Positions 28,101 through 36,290 of a DNA stretch of 53,179 nt are shown here, piece by piece. Position numbers and translations under genes: made by a program. The notes under the pieces were generated by a model that worked only from the letters and a program-made list of their open reading frames with translations, searched no databases and was not told where the DNA came from. The stretch is from assembly GCA_017303505.1 (NCBI GenBank), contig JAFLCP010000042.1, positions 1-53,179 of the forward strand. The letters run 5' to 3'. Position 1 is the first letter of the stretch, and each line of letters starts with the position of its first letter. The DNA is from Planctomycetota bacterium (GTDB lineage Bacteria; Planctomycetota; Planctomycetia; Pirellulales; Pirellulaceae).

Positions 28101-28273
28101 TTTCGCTGCAAACCGCCGAGGAAAAGGTTACTCTCCCCGTAGGTGAAATTGAAGAAATGCAACAAACGACCAAGTCATTGATGCCCGAAGGCTTGCTGGA
28201 TCAACTGAACGAACAACAAATCCGCGACTTGTTTGCCTACTTGCAAGCTACGCAACAAGTTGCACCGGAATAA
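25196..28273 (+). CDS. PVC-type membrane-bound dehydrogenase with HEAT repeats and C-terminal cytochrome c
   Basis: A 1025-residue exported protein typical of planctomycetes and verrucomicrobia. After the signal peptide (cleavage near LRA-QE) comes a six-bladed propeller related to PQQ glucose/sorbosone dehydrogenases, with [59 protein letters not shown] and [19 protein letters not shown] (about residues 60-430). A helical HEAT-like region (about 450-870) follows. The C-terminal domain has one c-type haem motif CAKCH (901-905) and the usual GPELTG loop, ending in a family helix ([13 protein letters not shown]). It would oxidise a sugar or alcohol in the periplasm and pass electrons through its own haem. 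The substrate is unknown. The esterase follows after 48 bases, so they may be co-transcribed. Confidence 0.93.
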   Translation: [1025 protein letters not shown]

Positions 28274-28321
28274 CCAACTCATTCACAACCTTACTTCAAA
28301 CACAATACTGGGCTAACACAT

Positions 28322-29233
28322 ATGAAGACAACCTTGATGATAAAATGTGGATTGTGCATGTTGATTTCTATGGTGGGATTTTCAGCGACAACACCTGCAG
28401 GTGAATTGGTAAAGCTTTGGCCAGGTTCACCACCCGGCTACCAAACTCCTCCGGGTGAAGAAGGAGATAAATCCAAACCAAATGATCGTGGCGTGGAAGG
28501 CAAACCTGTTATCCGCATCGGTAACGTTAGCCAACCGGCAGTCGAAGTATTCCTTCCCCCTGAAGGGAAACGTTCAGGAGCCTCGATGGTGATCTGCCCA
28601 GGCGGCGGTTTTAATATTCTCGCTTGGGATTTGGAAGGAACAGAAGTCGCCGAATGGCTCAACACTCATGGAATCGCCGCTTTTGTGCTGAAGTATCGTG
28701 TCCCCACCAACGCCCATACAATCAAGTGGGAGCCACCTGCACAAGATGCGCAACGAGCTATTCGTTGGGTACGAAGCAAAGCCAAAGACTACGGTCTTGA
28801 TAAAGACAAAGTGGGCATTCTTGGATTCTCGGCAGGTGGATGCACAGCTGCTCGAGCGACCTTGCATCAAACGCCCGCCTTGTATGCTCCGGTAGATGCC
28901 ATTGATGAAGAAAGTGCCAAGCCCAACCTGACCGTCTTGATCTACCCAGCCTACTTAGTAAAGGAAGATGGGAAGCTGATGGACGATATCAAAGTCGATG
29001 CCTCCACGCCTCCGATGTTTTTGGCTTATGCATTCGACGATCCCGTTCGCCCAGAAAATGCCATCGAAATGATGTCGGCCTTAAAACGTGCCGGGGTCGC
29101 AAGCGAATTGCATCTCTACGACACAGGAGGACATGGATACGGCTTGCGCAAGGGATCGAATCCAGCCTCAGCTTGGGCCGATCGCTGTGCCGAATGGCTA
29201 AAACGCAAGAACTGGATTCATGTTTCCAAGTAA
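28322..29233 (+). CDS. Secreted alpha/beta hydrolase, acetyl-xylan-esterase-like
   Basis: A 303-residue hydrolase with a short signal peptide (MLISMVGFSATTPAG). The oxyanion-hole motif CPGGGF (residues 92-97), the nucleophile elbow GFSAGG with S170, and the probable acid D239 or D240 (AFDDPVRPENA) and H271 (DTGGHGYGL) make a complete catalytic triad. This is the BD-FAE/endo-1,4-beta-xylanase-B-like esterase group common in planctomycetes, often deacetylating plant or algal polysaccharides. It sits 48 bases after the PVC dehydrogenase gene and 160 bases before the DUF1501 gene. Substrate preference cannot be judged from sequence. Confidence 0.9.
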   Translation: MKTTLMIKCGLCMLISMVGFSATTPAGELVKLWPGSPPGYQTPPGEEGDKSKPNDRGVEGKPVIRIGNVSQPAVEVFLPPEGKRSGASMVICPGGGFNILAWDLEGTEVAEWLNTHGIAAFVLKYRVPTNAHTIKWEPPAQDAQRAIRWVRSKAKDYGLDKDKVGILGFSAGGCTAARATLHQTPALYAPVDAIDEESAKPNLTVLIYPAYLVKEDGKLMDDIKVDASTPPMFLAYAFDDPVRPENAIEMMSALKRAGVASELHLYDTGGHGYGLRKGSNPASAWADRCAEWLKRKNWIHVSK

Positions 29234-29276
29234 CTCCGTTTCCTAAATTGGTTTCACGTCAAAGAGAAATGGTTTT

Positions 29277-29316
29277 GGGACGCACTGCACACTCGCTTGC
29301 CAGGTGTCCAGTGTGG
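29277..29316. repeat. Copy of a shared intergenic 14-mer with an inverted repeat
   Basis: GGGACGCACTGCAC at 29277-29290 is identical to 52771-52784 in another intergenic space. Here CACACT (29288-29293) and AGTGTG (29310-29315) form a six-base inverted repeat. The rest is not similar between the sites, so this may be an edge or core of a dispersed element. Confidence 0.45.
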
Positions 29317-29393
29317 TCTCTTGAAATTAGAGCATACTGTTCCGGCCGTTCAAAATGTCTCACGTTTTTGCTCTCTTTGCTTGAGGAAGTGCA

Positions 29394-30911
29394 ATGAGTC
29401 ATCTCCAAACGACGACAACATTGAAAGCGGATCAGCAACTCAATCGTACGTGGGAACACTTGGCCCTAAGTCGTCGGTGCGCTATTCAAGCCGGCGCGAT
29501 CGGACTGCTCGGTTTAGGGTCGAATCATCTATGGAGCCTTCAACAACTTCAGGCCCGGGAAACAGAAGTAGGCCAGTCGTCGGTGAATGCGACGGGAGGT
29601 GGCCGAGCCAAAGCGTGTATTTTCATTTTCCTCTCTGGTGGCTTGGCACAACATGAGAGTTTCGATCCCAAGCCACTAGCACCTGCGGATGTTCGCGGCG
29701 AATTTGGAACCATCAACACGCAAACACCGGGCGTTCATTTTTCCGAGCATCTGCCTCTCTTGGCAGCGATGTCCAATCGATTTGCCTTGGTACGCACAGT
29801 AACACACTCATCGAACGATCACTCCGCTGGGCATCATATCATGCTCACAGGCAGATCGATGTTGCCCCCAGGCTTCGATCCCAATGCCCCTAGTGTGAAA
29901 GATTTCCCATCCATAGCCGCACTTCTTGGAAGGCTTAGTCATCCCAAGAACAATCTTCCGCCATCGATTGTTTTGCCTGAACGCCTGATACACACAACAG
30001 GTCGTGTCATACCAGGGCAGGGGGCGGGAATGATGGGCCGCACGCACGACCCGTGGTTTATCGAAGCCTCACCCTTTCATAATCAATCGTACGGAGCCTT
30101 TCCTGCCTACGAATTCGATCATCAAGATCGCGGAAAAGAAGGGGGGCGAAAATTTGAAACGCCACATCTCGCATTGCAGCCCGATTCTGATTCGCAAACT
30201 GCCACAAAACGCCTGGAATTACTCACCCAACTCAAGGCTCAGTCCAGAGTATTGTCATCGGCGGTGGAACGTTACGGCTTAGATGACTCACGTCAAAAAG
30301 TCATCTCGATGTTGACAGACGGAAAGATTCATAAAGCACTTCAGGCAACTGCGGCAGACCCAACGCAGCAAGAACGTTATGGAGCCAATTCGTTTGGTTG
30401 GTCACTGTTGATGGCCAAGGAGTTGGTTGCCTTAGGTGTACCACTTGTCCAGGTAAATCTTGGCAATGATGAAACATGGGATACACATGGCAATGCATTT
30501 CCGCATCTTAAAGAAAAACTTCTACCACCGACGGATAGAGCTCTGTCGGCTTTGTTCGCCGACCTCGACTCTTCAGGACTGCTGGATGAAACATTGATTG
30601 TCGTCGCCTCGGAATTTGGACGGACGCCCAAAATTTCTCATCTCACCCAGCACTACAAATTGCCTGGCCGAGACCACTGGGGCGCTCTTCAATCGGTTTT
30701 GCTGGCTGGCGCTGGCGTCGGAGGTGGAATATGTTTGGGCAAATCCGATGCATTGGGTGCTTATCCCTCAGATAGGCCAGTTACGCCGGAGGAATTGGCT
30801 GCGACGATCTATCACGCCTTGGGAATTCCGGCGACGGCAACCTGGGAAGATGCCGAGACTCGACCGCACGCAATCTACTACGGAGAGCCCATACGCGAAC
30901 TATTCACCTAA
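29394..30911 (+). CDS. DUF1501 family protein (exported, sulfatase-like fold)
   Basis: A 505-residue DUF1501 protein. The ATG at 29394 has GAGGAA upstream. The N-terminus carries a Tat-like stretch (SRRCAIQAGAIGLLGLG, about residues 26-42). Family motifs are CIFIFLSGGLAQHESFDPKP (about 75-94), EHLPLLAAMSNRFALVRTVTH (118-138), NDHSAGHH, GVPLVQVNLGNDETWDTHG, VVASEFGRTPKIS and GRDHWG. These align the metal-binding residues of the alkaline phosphatase/sulfatase superfamily. The biochemical activity is not established; such proteins are very numerous in planctomycetes and are usually paired with DUF1549/DUF1553 cytochromes, which are absent here. The gene is probably exported folded through Tat. 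Confidence 0.92.
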   Translation: MSHLQTTTTLKADQQLNRTWEHLALSRRCAIQAGAIGLLGLGSNHLWSLQQLQARETEVGQSSVNATGGGRAKACIFIFLSGGLAQHESFDPKPLAPADVRGEFGTINTQTPGVHFSEHLPLLAAMSNRFALVRTVTHSSNDHSAGHHIMLTGRSMLPPGFDPNAPSVKDFPSIAALLGRLSHPKNNLPPSIVLPERLIHTTGRVIPGQGAGMMGRTHDPWFIEASPFHNQSYGAFPAYEFDHQDRGKEGGRKFETPHLALQPDSDSQTATKRLELLTQLKAQSRVLSSAVERYGLDDSRQKVISMLTDGKIHKALQATAADPTQQERYGANSFGWSLLMAKELVALGVPLVQVNLGNDETWDTHGNAFPHLKEKLLPPTDRALSALFADLDSSGLLDETLIVVASEFGRTPKISHLTQHYKLPGRDHWGALQSVLLAGAGVGGGICLGKSDALGAYPSDRPVTPEELAATIYHALGIPATATWEDAETRPHAIYYGEPIRELFT

Positions 30912-31040
30912 GTTTCTCCTCTTGGCGGGTAATTTTGGGTTAATATCTCTACCGGTCCGGGCTAGAAATCGATACGCTTAGTCGTTTCCCGTTTTACTTT
31001 TGAGGGCGCGTGCTTCTTTAGGTGGAGTCCCCTAAGAAAA

Positions 31041-32948
31041 ATGCAAATGAACGACGAAACGCTCGACGCAATTCAAGCTGTGTATGGTGTTGAAAATTGG
31101 TCTGCCGGATATTTCGACATCAATTCTAAAGGTCACATTACGGTCCGGCCCGCCAATGGAGATCCGCGTTACGTCGACTTGAAGGAACTAGTCGATCATT
31201 TGATTTCGACTCGTAAGCTGCACCTTCCGCTGTTGATTCGATTTCCACAGCTCCTGAGCAGCCAACTTCGCACCCTTTCTAATGCGTACCAGCACGCCAT
31301 CGCTGAATACGGATATCAGGGCCAACATTACCCTGTTTTTCCGATGAAAGTGAATCCGCGTCGCGAAGTCGTCGAAGAGTTTTTGCGCGACTCACAACGC
31401 TGCATGGTCGGCCTGGAATGCGGTTCCAAAGCTGAACTTTACGCGGCCCTCGCCCAAGACCAATCCCCACAATCTTTGCTCTTATGCAATGGTTTCAAGG
31501 ATGAAACGTTTATTCGAGCCGCTTTGCTGGGCGTCCGAGCCGGCAAACGCGTGACCATCGTCGTTGAAAAACTCAACGAATTGAGCATGGTTGTGAAACT
31601 AGCACAACAAACTGGCATCTGCCCTTGGATCGGATTGCGAGCCAAGCTTTATTCGCGCGGTTCTGGTAAATGGGCATCCTCAGGTGGTGATTCGGCCAAG
31701 TTTGGCCTTACCACTTCTGAGTTAATCGATTGCGTTCGCATGCTCAAAGATGCACGTTTGGACAGCAATCTCAAGCTTTTGCATTTCCATATCGGTTCTC
31801 AAATCACGGACATCAAACGCGTTAAGAACGCGATGAAAGAAGCTGCCCGTGTGTACGCCAAGTTGCGACAGATGGGAACCAACATCGAGTTTATGGATAT
31901 CGGTGGCGGCTTGGGCGTTGATTATGACGGTTCCCAGACCCGCTTCGATTCGAGTGTGAACTATACCGTTCAAGAATTTGCGAACGACGTAGTGTACGTG
32001 GTGAAAAGTGTATGCGACGACGAAAACGTCCCGCATCCGAACATCGTCACCGAAAGCGGTCGCTTTATGACCGCGTTCCATACGGTCTTCATCACCAGCA
32101 TTCGCGACGAAATTGAAACCTTCGCCGATGATAAACCAGAAATCAGCGTCGATGCCGATGATCCCCAAGTGATCATCGAATTGAAGGATCTAGTGGACCA
32201 CATCAATGGCCGAAACTACGTCGAGTATTACCACGACGCCCTCGAACACAAAGACGAATTGCATACGCAATTTAACCTCGGCTTGATCAGCCTCGAAGAT
32301 CGTGCCAAGGGGGAAGTTCTCTACTGGGAAGTTTGCGCTCGAGCTTTGAACGAATCGGTGGAAGATGATTTTTCCGACGAAGAATTCGAGCAATTGAAAC
32401 GCATTCTGGCCCAAAAGTACCTTTGCAATTTCTCCTTGTTCCGTTCGGCCCCGGACTCTTGGGCGATTCGGCAACTGTTCCCGATTGTGCCCATCCATCG
32501 CCTCAACGAACCACCGAAGGACTTTGCAACCCTCGTGGACGTCACCTGCGATAGCGATGGCAAGATCGATCGCTTTGTCGATCTCAAAGATGTGAAGCAA
32601 ACACTCGAACTGCATCCATGGTCCGACGGGCAGACCTACTACCTCGGTATCTTCTTAACCGGTGCGTACCAAGAAGTCATGGGTAGCTACCACAATTTGT
32701 TTGGCCAACCCGATGAAGCTCACATCGTGATCGATCACGATGGGCGCTACCACATCACCAAACTCATCATCGGTAGCCGTATCAGCGACATGCTCGAATT
32801 TGCTCGATACGACAAAGGCCAATTGAGTGACGCTTATCGACGACAGGTCAACCAACGAGTTGATGCAGGCATGCTAACTCGCGAAGCCGCTGATCAACTC
32901 GTTCATGAATATGAAGCGTTAGCAAACCGAACAACCTATCTCGAATAA
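31041..32948 (+). CDS. speA: Biosynthetic arginine decarboxylase SpeA
   Basis: A 635-residue group IV PLP decarboxylase converting arginine to agmatine, the first step of one putrescine route. The N-terminal signature GVENWSAGYFDIN, the Schiff-base lysine K103 in FPMKVNP, the PLP phosphate loop (MDIGGGLGVDYDG), the EPG-like SGRF and the catalytic cysteine C503 in CDSDGKID are all present. Length and order match bacterial SpeA. The enzyme is cytoplasmic. The leader contains a five-base inverted repeat (31018-31022 with 31031-31035) with a GGAG in its loop, 13 bases from the ATG. The gene is monocistronic, ending in a perfect terminator. No agmatine deiminase or ureohydrolase is nearby. Confidence 0.97.
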   Translation: MQMNDETLDAIQAVYGVENWSAGYFDINSKGHITVRPANGDPRYVDLKELVDHLISTRKLHLPLLIRFPQLLSSQLRTLSNAYQHAIAEYGYQGQHYPVFPMKVNPRREVVEEFLRDSQRCMVGLECGSKAELYAALAQDQSPQSLLLCNGFKDETFIRAALLGVRAGKRVTIVVEKLNELSMVVKLAQQTGICPWIGLRAKLYSRGSGKWASSGGDSAKFGLTTSELIDCVRMLKDARLDSNLKLLHFHIGSQITDIKRVKNAMKEAARVYAKLRQMGTNIEFMDIGGGLGVDYDGSQTRFDSSVNYTVQEFANDVVYVVKSVCDDENVPHPNIVTESGRFMTAFHTVFITSIRDEIETFADDKPEISVDADDPQVIIELKDLVDHINGRNYVEYYHDALEHKDELHTQFNLGLISLEDRAKGEVLYWEVCARALNESVEDDFSDEEFEQLKRILAQKYLCNFSLFRSAPDSWAIRQLFPIVPIHRLNEPPKDFATLVDVTCDSDGKIDRFVDLKDVKQTLELHPWSDGQTYYLGIFLTGAYQEVMGSYHNLFGQPDEAHIVIDHDGRYHITKLIIGSRISDMLEFARYDKGQLSDAYRRQVNQRVDAGMLTREAADQLVHEYEALANRTTYLE

Positions 32949-32980
32949 GAACATTCGAGTCCGGGAGTCAACCCATCGAA

Positions 32981-33009
32981 AGGGAGCGTGCAAACACGCT
33001 CCCTTTTTT
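32981..33009 (+). terminator. Rho-independent terminator of speA
   Basis: A perfect 10-bp stem, AGGGAGCGTG (32981-32990) with its complement at 32995-33004, a four-base loop CAAA, and six T residues from 33004. It begins 33 bases after the speA stop. Confidence 0.95.
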
Positions 33010-33114
33010 GTTTGAGCGTCACCGGCATTCCGCATACTAGCCGGCAAGTGGGATGGGTTGATATGTTTCAGTGAGCAAGCTGTTCGGGTGCCCAATTTTC
33101 GTTTGTGCATTGAT

Positions 33115-33132
33115 ACGGTTTTGCAAAACCGT
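33115..33132. repeat. Perfect 18-bp palindrome
   Basis: ACGGTTTTGCAAAACCGT reads the same on both strands. It overlaps the first eight bases of the first long repeat copy; the second copy keeps only the AAAACCGT half. Confidence 0.75.
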
Positions 33133-33280
33133 GACGAACTCCGAACGGTCAATCATATAGTCCGCCGCCCGCCAAACCAAAATCAAACAGCGGTGTCTCA
33201 CGTCAACCGCTCGGATGCCTGGGCGGCAAGAGGTTGGCGCCTTATTAATTCGTGCTGGCCGAGCCGCACTGAGTTGAGGC
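33125..33280. repeat. Long dispersed repeat, copy 1 (shorter form)
   Basis: About 156 bases from AAAACCGTGACGAACT to GAGTTGAGG. It aligns over its whole length with 33427-33628 apart from an insertion of roughly 46 bases there. Both copies have the same orientation. The shared blocks include CGGTCAATCATATAGTCCGCCG, GCCAAACCAAAATCAA and CGTGCTGGCCGAGCCGCA. No coding function is evident, although one frame stays similar between copies. Confidence 0.8.
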
Positions 33281-33426
33281 AAATGAAAGGAAAGGCTGAG
33301 ACTTGAAAACGTCCTACTATCTCGCGCTACCAGCGCATACGAGCCAAACGTCTCAACCCTAATCGCAGATCTGCATCACCTTGTAGAGAGCTACCGCATT
33401 CAGAACCCGTGTGTTGTGGGAAAAGT

Positions 33427-33628
33427 AAAACCGTGACGAACTCGAAACGGTCAATCATATAGTCCGCCGCTCGCCCTGTGCGGGCGGTTCTCGCGCCTGA
33501 GCAGCTACCAACCCGACCGCCAAACCAAAATCAACCAGCGGTATCTCACGTCAACCGCGCGGATGGCTGGGCGGCGAGAAGTTGGCGTCCCATTGATTCG
33601 TGCTGGCCGAGCCGCAATGAGTTGAGAC
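33427..33628. repeat. Long dispersed repeat, copy 2 (longer form)
   Basis: About 202 bases aligned to copy 1. It carries an extra segment of about 46 bases after TCCGCCGC that contains a small hairpin CGCCC-TGTGC-GGGCG. Substitutions are scattered, so the copies are not a recent duplication. It resembles a non-autonomous mobile or structured RNA element, but this is inference. Confidence 0.8.
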
Positions 33629-33650
33629 CAAAGCGCATTGATATCTTTTC

Positions 33651-33666
33651 ACGTACATTTGTACGT
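33651..33666. repeat. Short dyad ACGTACA-TT-TGTACGT
   Basis: A seven-base inverted repeat with a two-base centre, 22 bases past the second long repeat copy. It could be an operator-like site or chance. Confidence 0.4.
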
Positions 33667-34455
33667 ATCGATATACAGACCCAACTCCCGCTCGGTGATG
33701 TCGTGCTGCGATCCCCACTTAGCCATCAAGTCACCGTCCCACTGGCACAAGGCCGAGTGGAGGCCCAATCGACGCTAGCGCAGAAATGCTGTGAGCTGTT
33801 TTTTCGCAAGTTATGGCCAGGCTAGCCCAACCCCGCACCTCAGTAGTTTTCTATTTCTTTGTATCGCGCATGATGACGCGATAGCCTCAACGCAAAAACT
33901 CCCAAACGAATAACATCTATCAATTCCTCAAGTTAGATGGAAGACAAACGCGACAACGCATCCAACGCACGGTGTGTTGTGCCGTCAACCAAACGCCGCA
34001 CGTAGTCCACACCTTCGATCACAACCTAAACGGATTTCGAAGTTATTGCCATGGACCGCGTCGCACTTTCTACGGCTTGCCGAGCGAGAATGCTCGAAGC
34101 GACGGTAGAACCGTTTCGCAGCAGAGGCACCTTTTTCGTTTGCGAAAAATTTCAGAATTATTTTCTCTAATGATAACCAATCTCAACACAGCCCCCTTTG
34201 GAAGATTACCTGACCTTACAAGCCTCTTATGGATTGTTCGCTTCCAATAGCTTCACCATTCCTTCATCCGCCTAGCAGATCGAACAAGCGCCCCACATCT
34301 GGCTACTGCATAGCTACTTCACAACGCGTGCAAACCGACAACAATATTCGGGCAGTGAAGAAACCTTAACGGTTTACTTCCTTCCTCTCTGCTCTTTCAT
34401 AATTTGTACTTTCGATTCATTCCCTGATTCATCCCTCTTTTTTTGGGAGTCGTCC

Positions 34456-35613
34456 ATGCGACGTCGCGCGAATTCCGTAGGTGGTTTTACGCTTGTCGAG
34501 TTGTTGGTCGTTATCGCGATCATTGGAATCTTGGTTGGCTTGCTGTTGCCAGCCGTACAAGCAGCACGAGAGGCTGCTCGCAGAATCCAATGCGCTAACA
34601 ACATGAAGCAAATTGGTTTGGCATTGCTCAATTATGAGTCGGCGTACAAGAAGTTCCCGCCGGGACGCCTAACTCCTGACTGGTCAATCAATGGCTCCGC
34701 ACTCGCGAGTTACACCAACTACAACACAGTGAACCAGAATAACGGCTCTGGACATTGGACCGGCTTTCGCTCGGTTCATATCTTTATTCTTCCCTACATG
34801 GAACAAGGAAACATCTATAACTTGATGAACTTCTCAGTTCCAACGGCGGTTCGCCTCACCACTAACGGCGTGCCAACGAATCCGAACTACAATGCCTATG
34901 CAAATGCGGCGGGCATTTTCCTCTGTCCCTCAGATCCCAACCGAGTGCGAGTCACATCGGAAAACAGTTATCGCTATAACTTTGGTGGTTCCACTCCATA
35001 CGCCGGTGCTCTCAGCTCCACAGCCAATAACAACAACACTGCCGTCTTAGGCAATCTCCCGTGCACTGGAAATGGGGCATTTACCATCGGCCGTGCCCTG
35101 ACAACTGGCTCCATTGTGGACGGTCTTTCTCAAACCACATTTTTTGCGGAACGATCCATGGGAAGCGGTAGAGATTTGGCCTCGGAACGCCCCACCTTGG
35201 TAGACGTCATCACGGCTCCAAGCCGTGTTAACGGTTTGGTTAATCCAGATACCTTAATGTCCAACTGTGCAAGCTATAACGGAGCTCCTTCCACGTTCCA
35301 TTTCAACTCGATGGGACGCTGGCTCATCGGCTCAGACTTCTCAAACGGCTGGCCCTTCGGATTCTACTCCTCGACCATGTACAACCACGTCGCGCCACCG
35401 AACTGGAAATCTTGGGACTGCGGTTCATGGAGTGCCATTCCTGATGCACCGGGCGAACATGCCATTATCTCCGCCCGCAGCTGGCATCCTGGCGGTGTCC
35501 AAACCGTGAATGGAGACGGCTCCGTTCGCTTTGTGGCAGACACCATCGCTCTCAATGTGTGGCGAGCAATGGGCACCCGCGATTTCGGCGAAGCCTTCAG
35601 CCAAGAAGAATAA
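34456..35613 (+). CDS. DUF1559 protein with type IV prepilin-like N-terminus
   Basis: A 385-residue planctomycete DUF1559 (SBP_bac_10) protein. The prepilin peptidase site is G10-F11 in [19 protein letters not shown], with the conserved glutamate E15 and a hydrophobic helix to about residue 30, then [15 protein letters not shown]. The globular part has the family's [19 protein letters not shown] and the C-terminal [17 protein letters not shown] motif (H-x-DG). It would be processed by a prepilin peptidase and placed in or on the envelope as a pseudopilin. DUF1559 paralogues are very numerous in this group and their role is unproven. The small lipoprotein gene follows after 59 bases, which is a recurrent arrangement and suggests co-transcription. 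Confidence 0.95.
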   Translation: MRRRANSVGGFTLVELLVVIAIIGILVGLLLPAVQAAREAARRIQCANNMKQIGLALLNYESAYKKFPPGRLTPDWSINGSALASYTNYNTVNQNNGSGHWTGFRSVHIFILPYMEQGNIYNLMNFSVPTAVRLTTNGVPTNPNYNAYANAAGIFLCPSDPNRVRVTSENSYRYNFGGSTPYAGALSSTANNNNTAVLGNLPCTGNGAFTIGRALTTGSIVDGLSQTTFFAERSMGSGRDLASERPTLVDVITAPSRVNGLVNPDTLMSNCASYNGAPSTFHFNSMGRWLIGSDFSNGWPFGFYSSTMYNHVAPPNWKSWDCGSWSAIPDAPGEHAIISARSWHPGGVQTVNGDGSVRFVADTIALNVWRAMGTRDFGEAFSQEE

Positions 35614-35672
35614 ACAACTGACCGCAAAGTGGCTTCAACCTCTTTGCGACTTCATACGGAGATTCAATACCA

Positions 35673-36125
35673 ATGAGATCTTTGAAACTCTTGCTGATAC
35701 TCACCGCATTCGGCTTATTGACCGGATGCGGTTCTTCGCAACTGCCTGAAAGCCAAGTCGCCAGCAGTGAACAGAGTGTGGCAGCGGCTGTGACGGCATT
35801 CACCGCCGGTGATGCCACCAAAGCCGAACAGGCCGCCACTCAAGCGATTGATGGAGGAGGCTTACCAGTCGACTTGTTTGTTCAAGCACTTATGGTTCGC
35901 GCTGCCTCTCGTGGTGTGCTGGGCTCGTTCGACACCGCCCTCGCCGACTTAGATCAAGCCGCTCAGGGTGCGGGTGAGATGGATAAAGTTCATGCGTTAA
36001 AGAGTTTAGTGTTTTCCGCCAAAGGCGATTCGCAAGCGGCGGCTCAAGAGTTAGCCAAAGCTAAAGAACTCAACAAAACCTTGAAACTGCCAGCTGAGTT
36101 AAAAAAGTGGGACTTTAGCAAGTAA
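35673..36125 (+). CDS. Small lipoprotein with TPR-like helices
   Basis: A 150-residue lipoprotein: signal peptide MRSLKLLLILTAFG, lipobox LTGC with C19. The mature part is a short helical repeat region rich in alanine. Phrases such as AVTAFTAGDATKAEQAATQAI, FDTALADLDQAAQ and AAQELAKAKELNKTL resemble two or three tetratricopeptide-like units. It sits 59 bases after the DUF1559 gene and probably acts with that protein in the envelope. No catalytic residues are evident. It ends before a bidirectional terminator. Confidence 0.82.
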   Translation: MRSLKLLLILTAFGLLTGCGSSQLPESQVASSEQSVAAAVTAFTAGDATKAEQAATQAIDGGGLPVDLFVQALMVRAASRGVLGSFDTALADLDQAAQGAGEMDKVHALKSLVFSAKGDSQAAAQELAKAKELNKTLKLPAELKKWDFSK

Positions 36126-36201
36126 GTCGAGCTGCCGATTTTCAGTTGGATTCCAATCGGGAACACACATCGCTGTTACTCGATGTTGGTCAACACAACA
36201 A

Positions 36202-36235
36202 AAAAGGTCTTTGTCTCGCAAGACAAAGACCTTTT
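36202..36235. terminator. Bidirectional terminator between the lipoprotein gene and asnS
   Basis: A perfect 15-bp stem, AAAAGGTCTTTGTCT (36202-36216) with its complement at 36221-36235 and a CGCA loop. T-runs lie on both strands, so it can end the plus-strand lipoprotein transcript and the convergent asnS transcript. Confidence 0.93.
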
Positions 36236-36290
36236 ATATTTATTCATTTGCCCACTTCACTTGAGCTCATGCAGACGAAGCCGAGTGCGG

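Larger units (their letters stand above)
33010..34455. other. 1.4 kb gene-poor region with repeats
   Basis: No gene is supported here. It contains an 18-bp palindrome (33115-33132), two diverged copies of a long repeat (33125-33280 and 33427-33628) and a smaller dyad (33651-33666). Open frames such as 33478-33825 overlap the repeats and show no ribosome-binding site or known motif. Sequence from 33840 to 34440 is AT-richer and featureless to my eye, apart from the DUF1559 gene's upstream DNA, where GGGAG precedes the ATG. Confidence 0.5.

Noticed and set aside
33478-33825. 115-codon open frame in the gene-poor tract
   Set aside because: It starts inside the long repeat, lacks a ribosome-binding site and matches no family I know. 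Kept as a point to check under findings.
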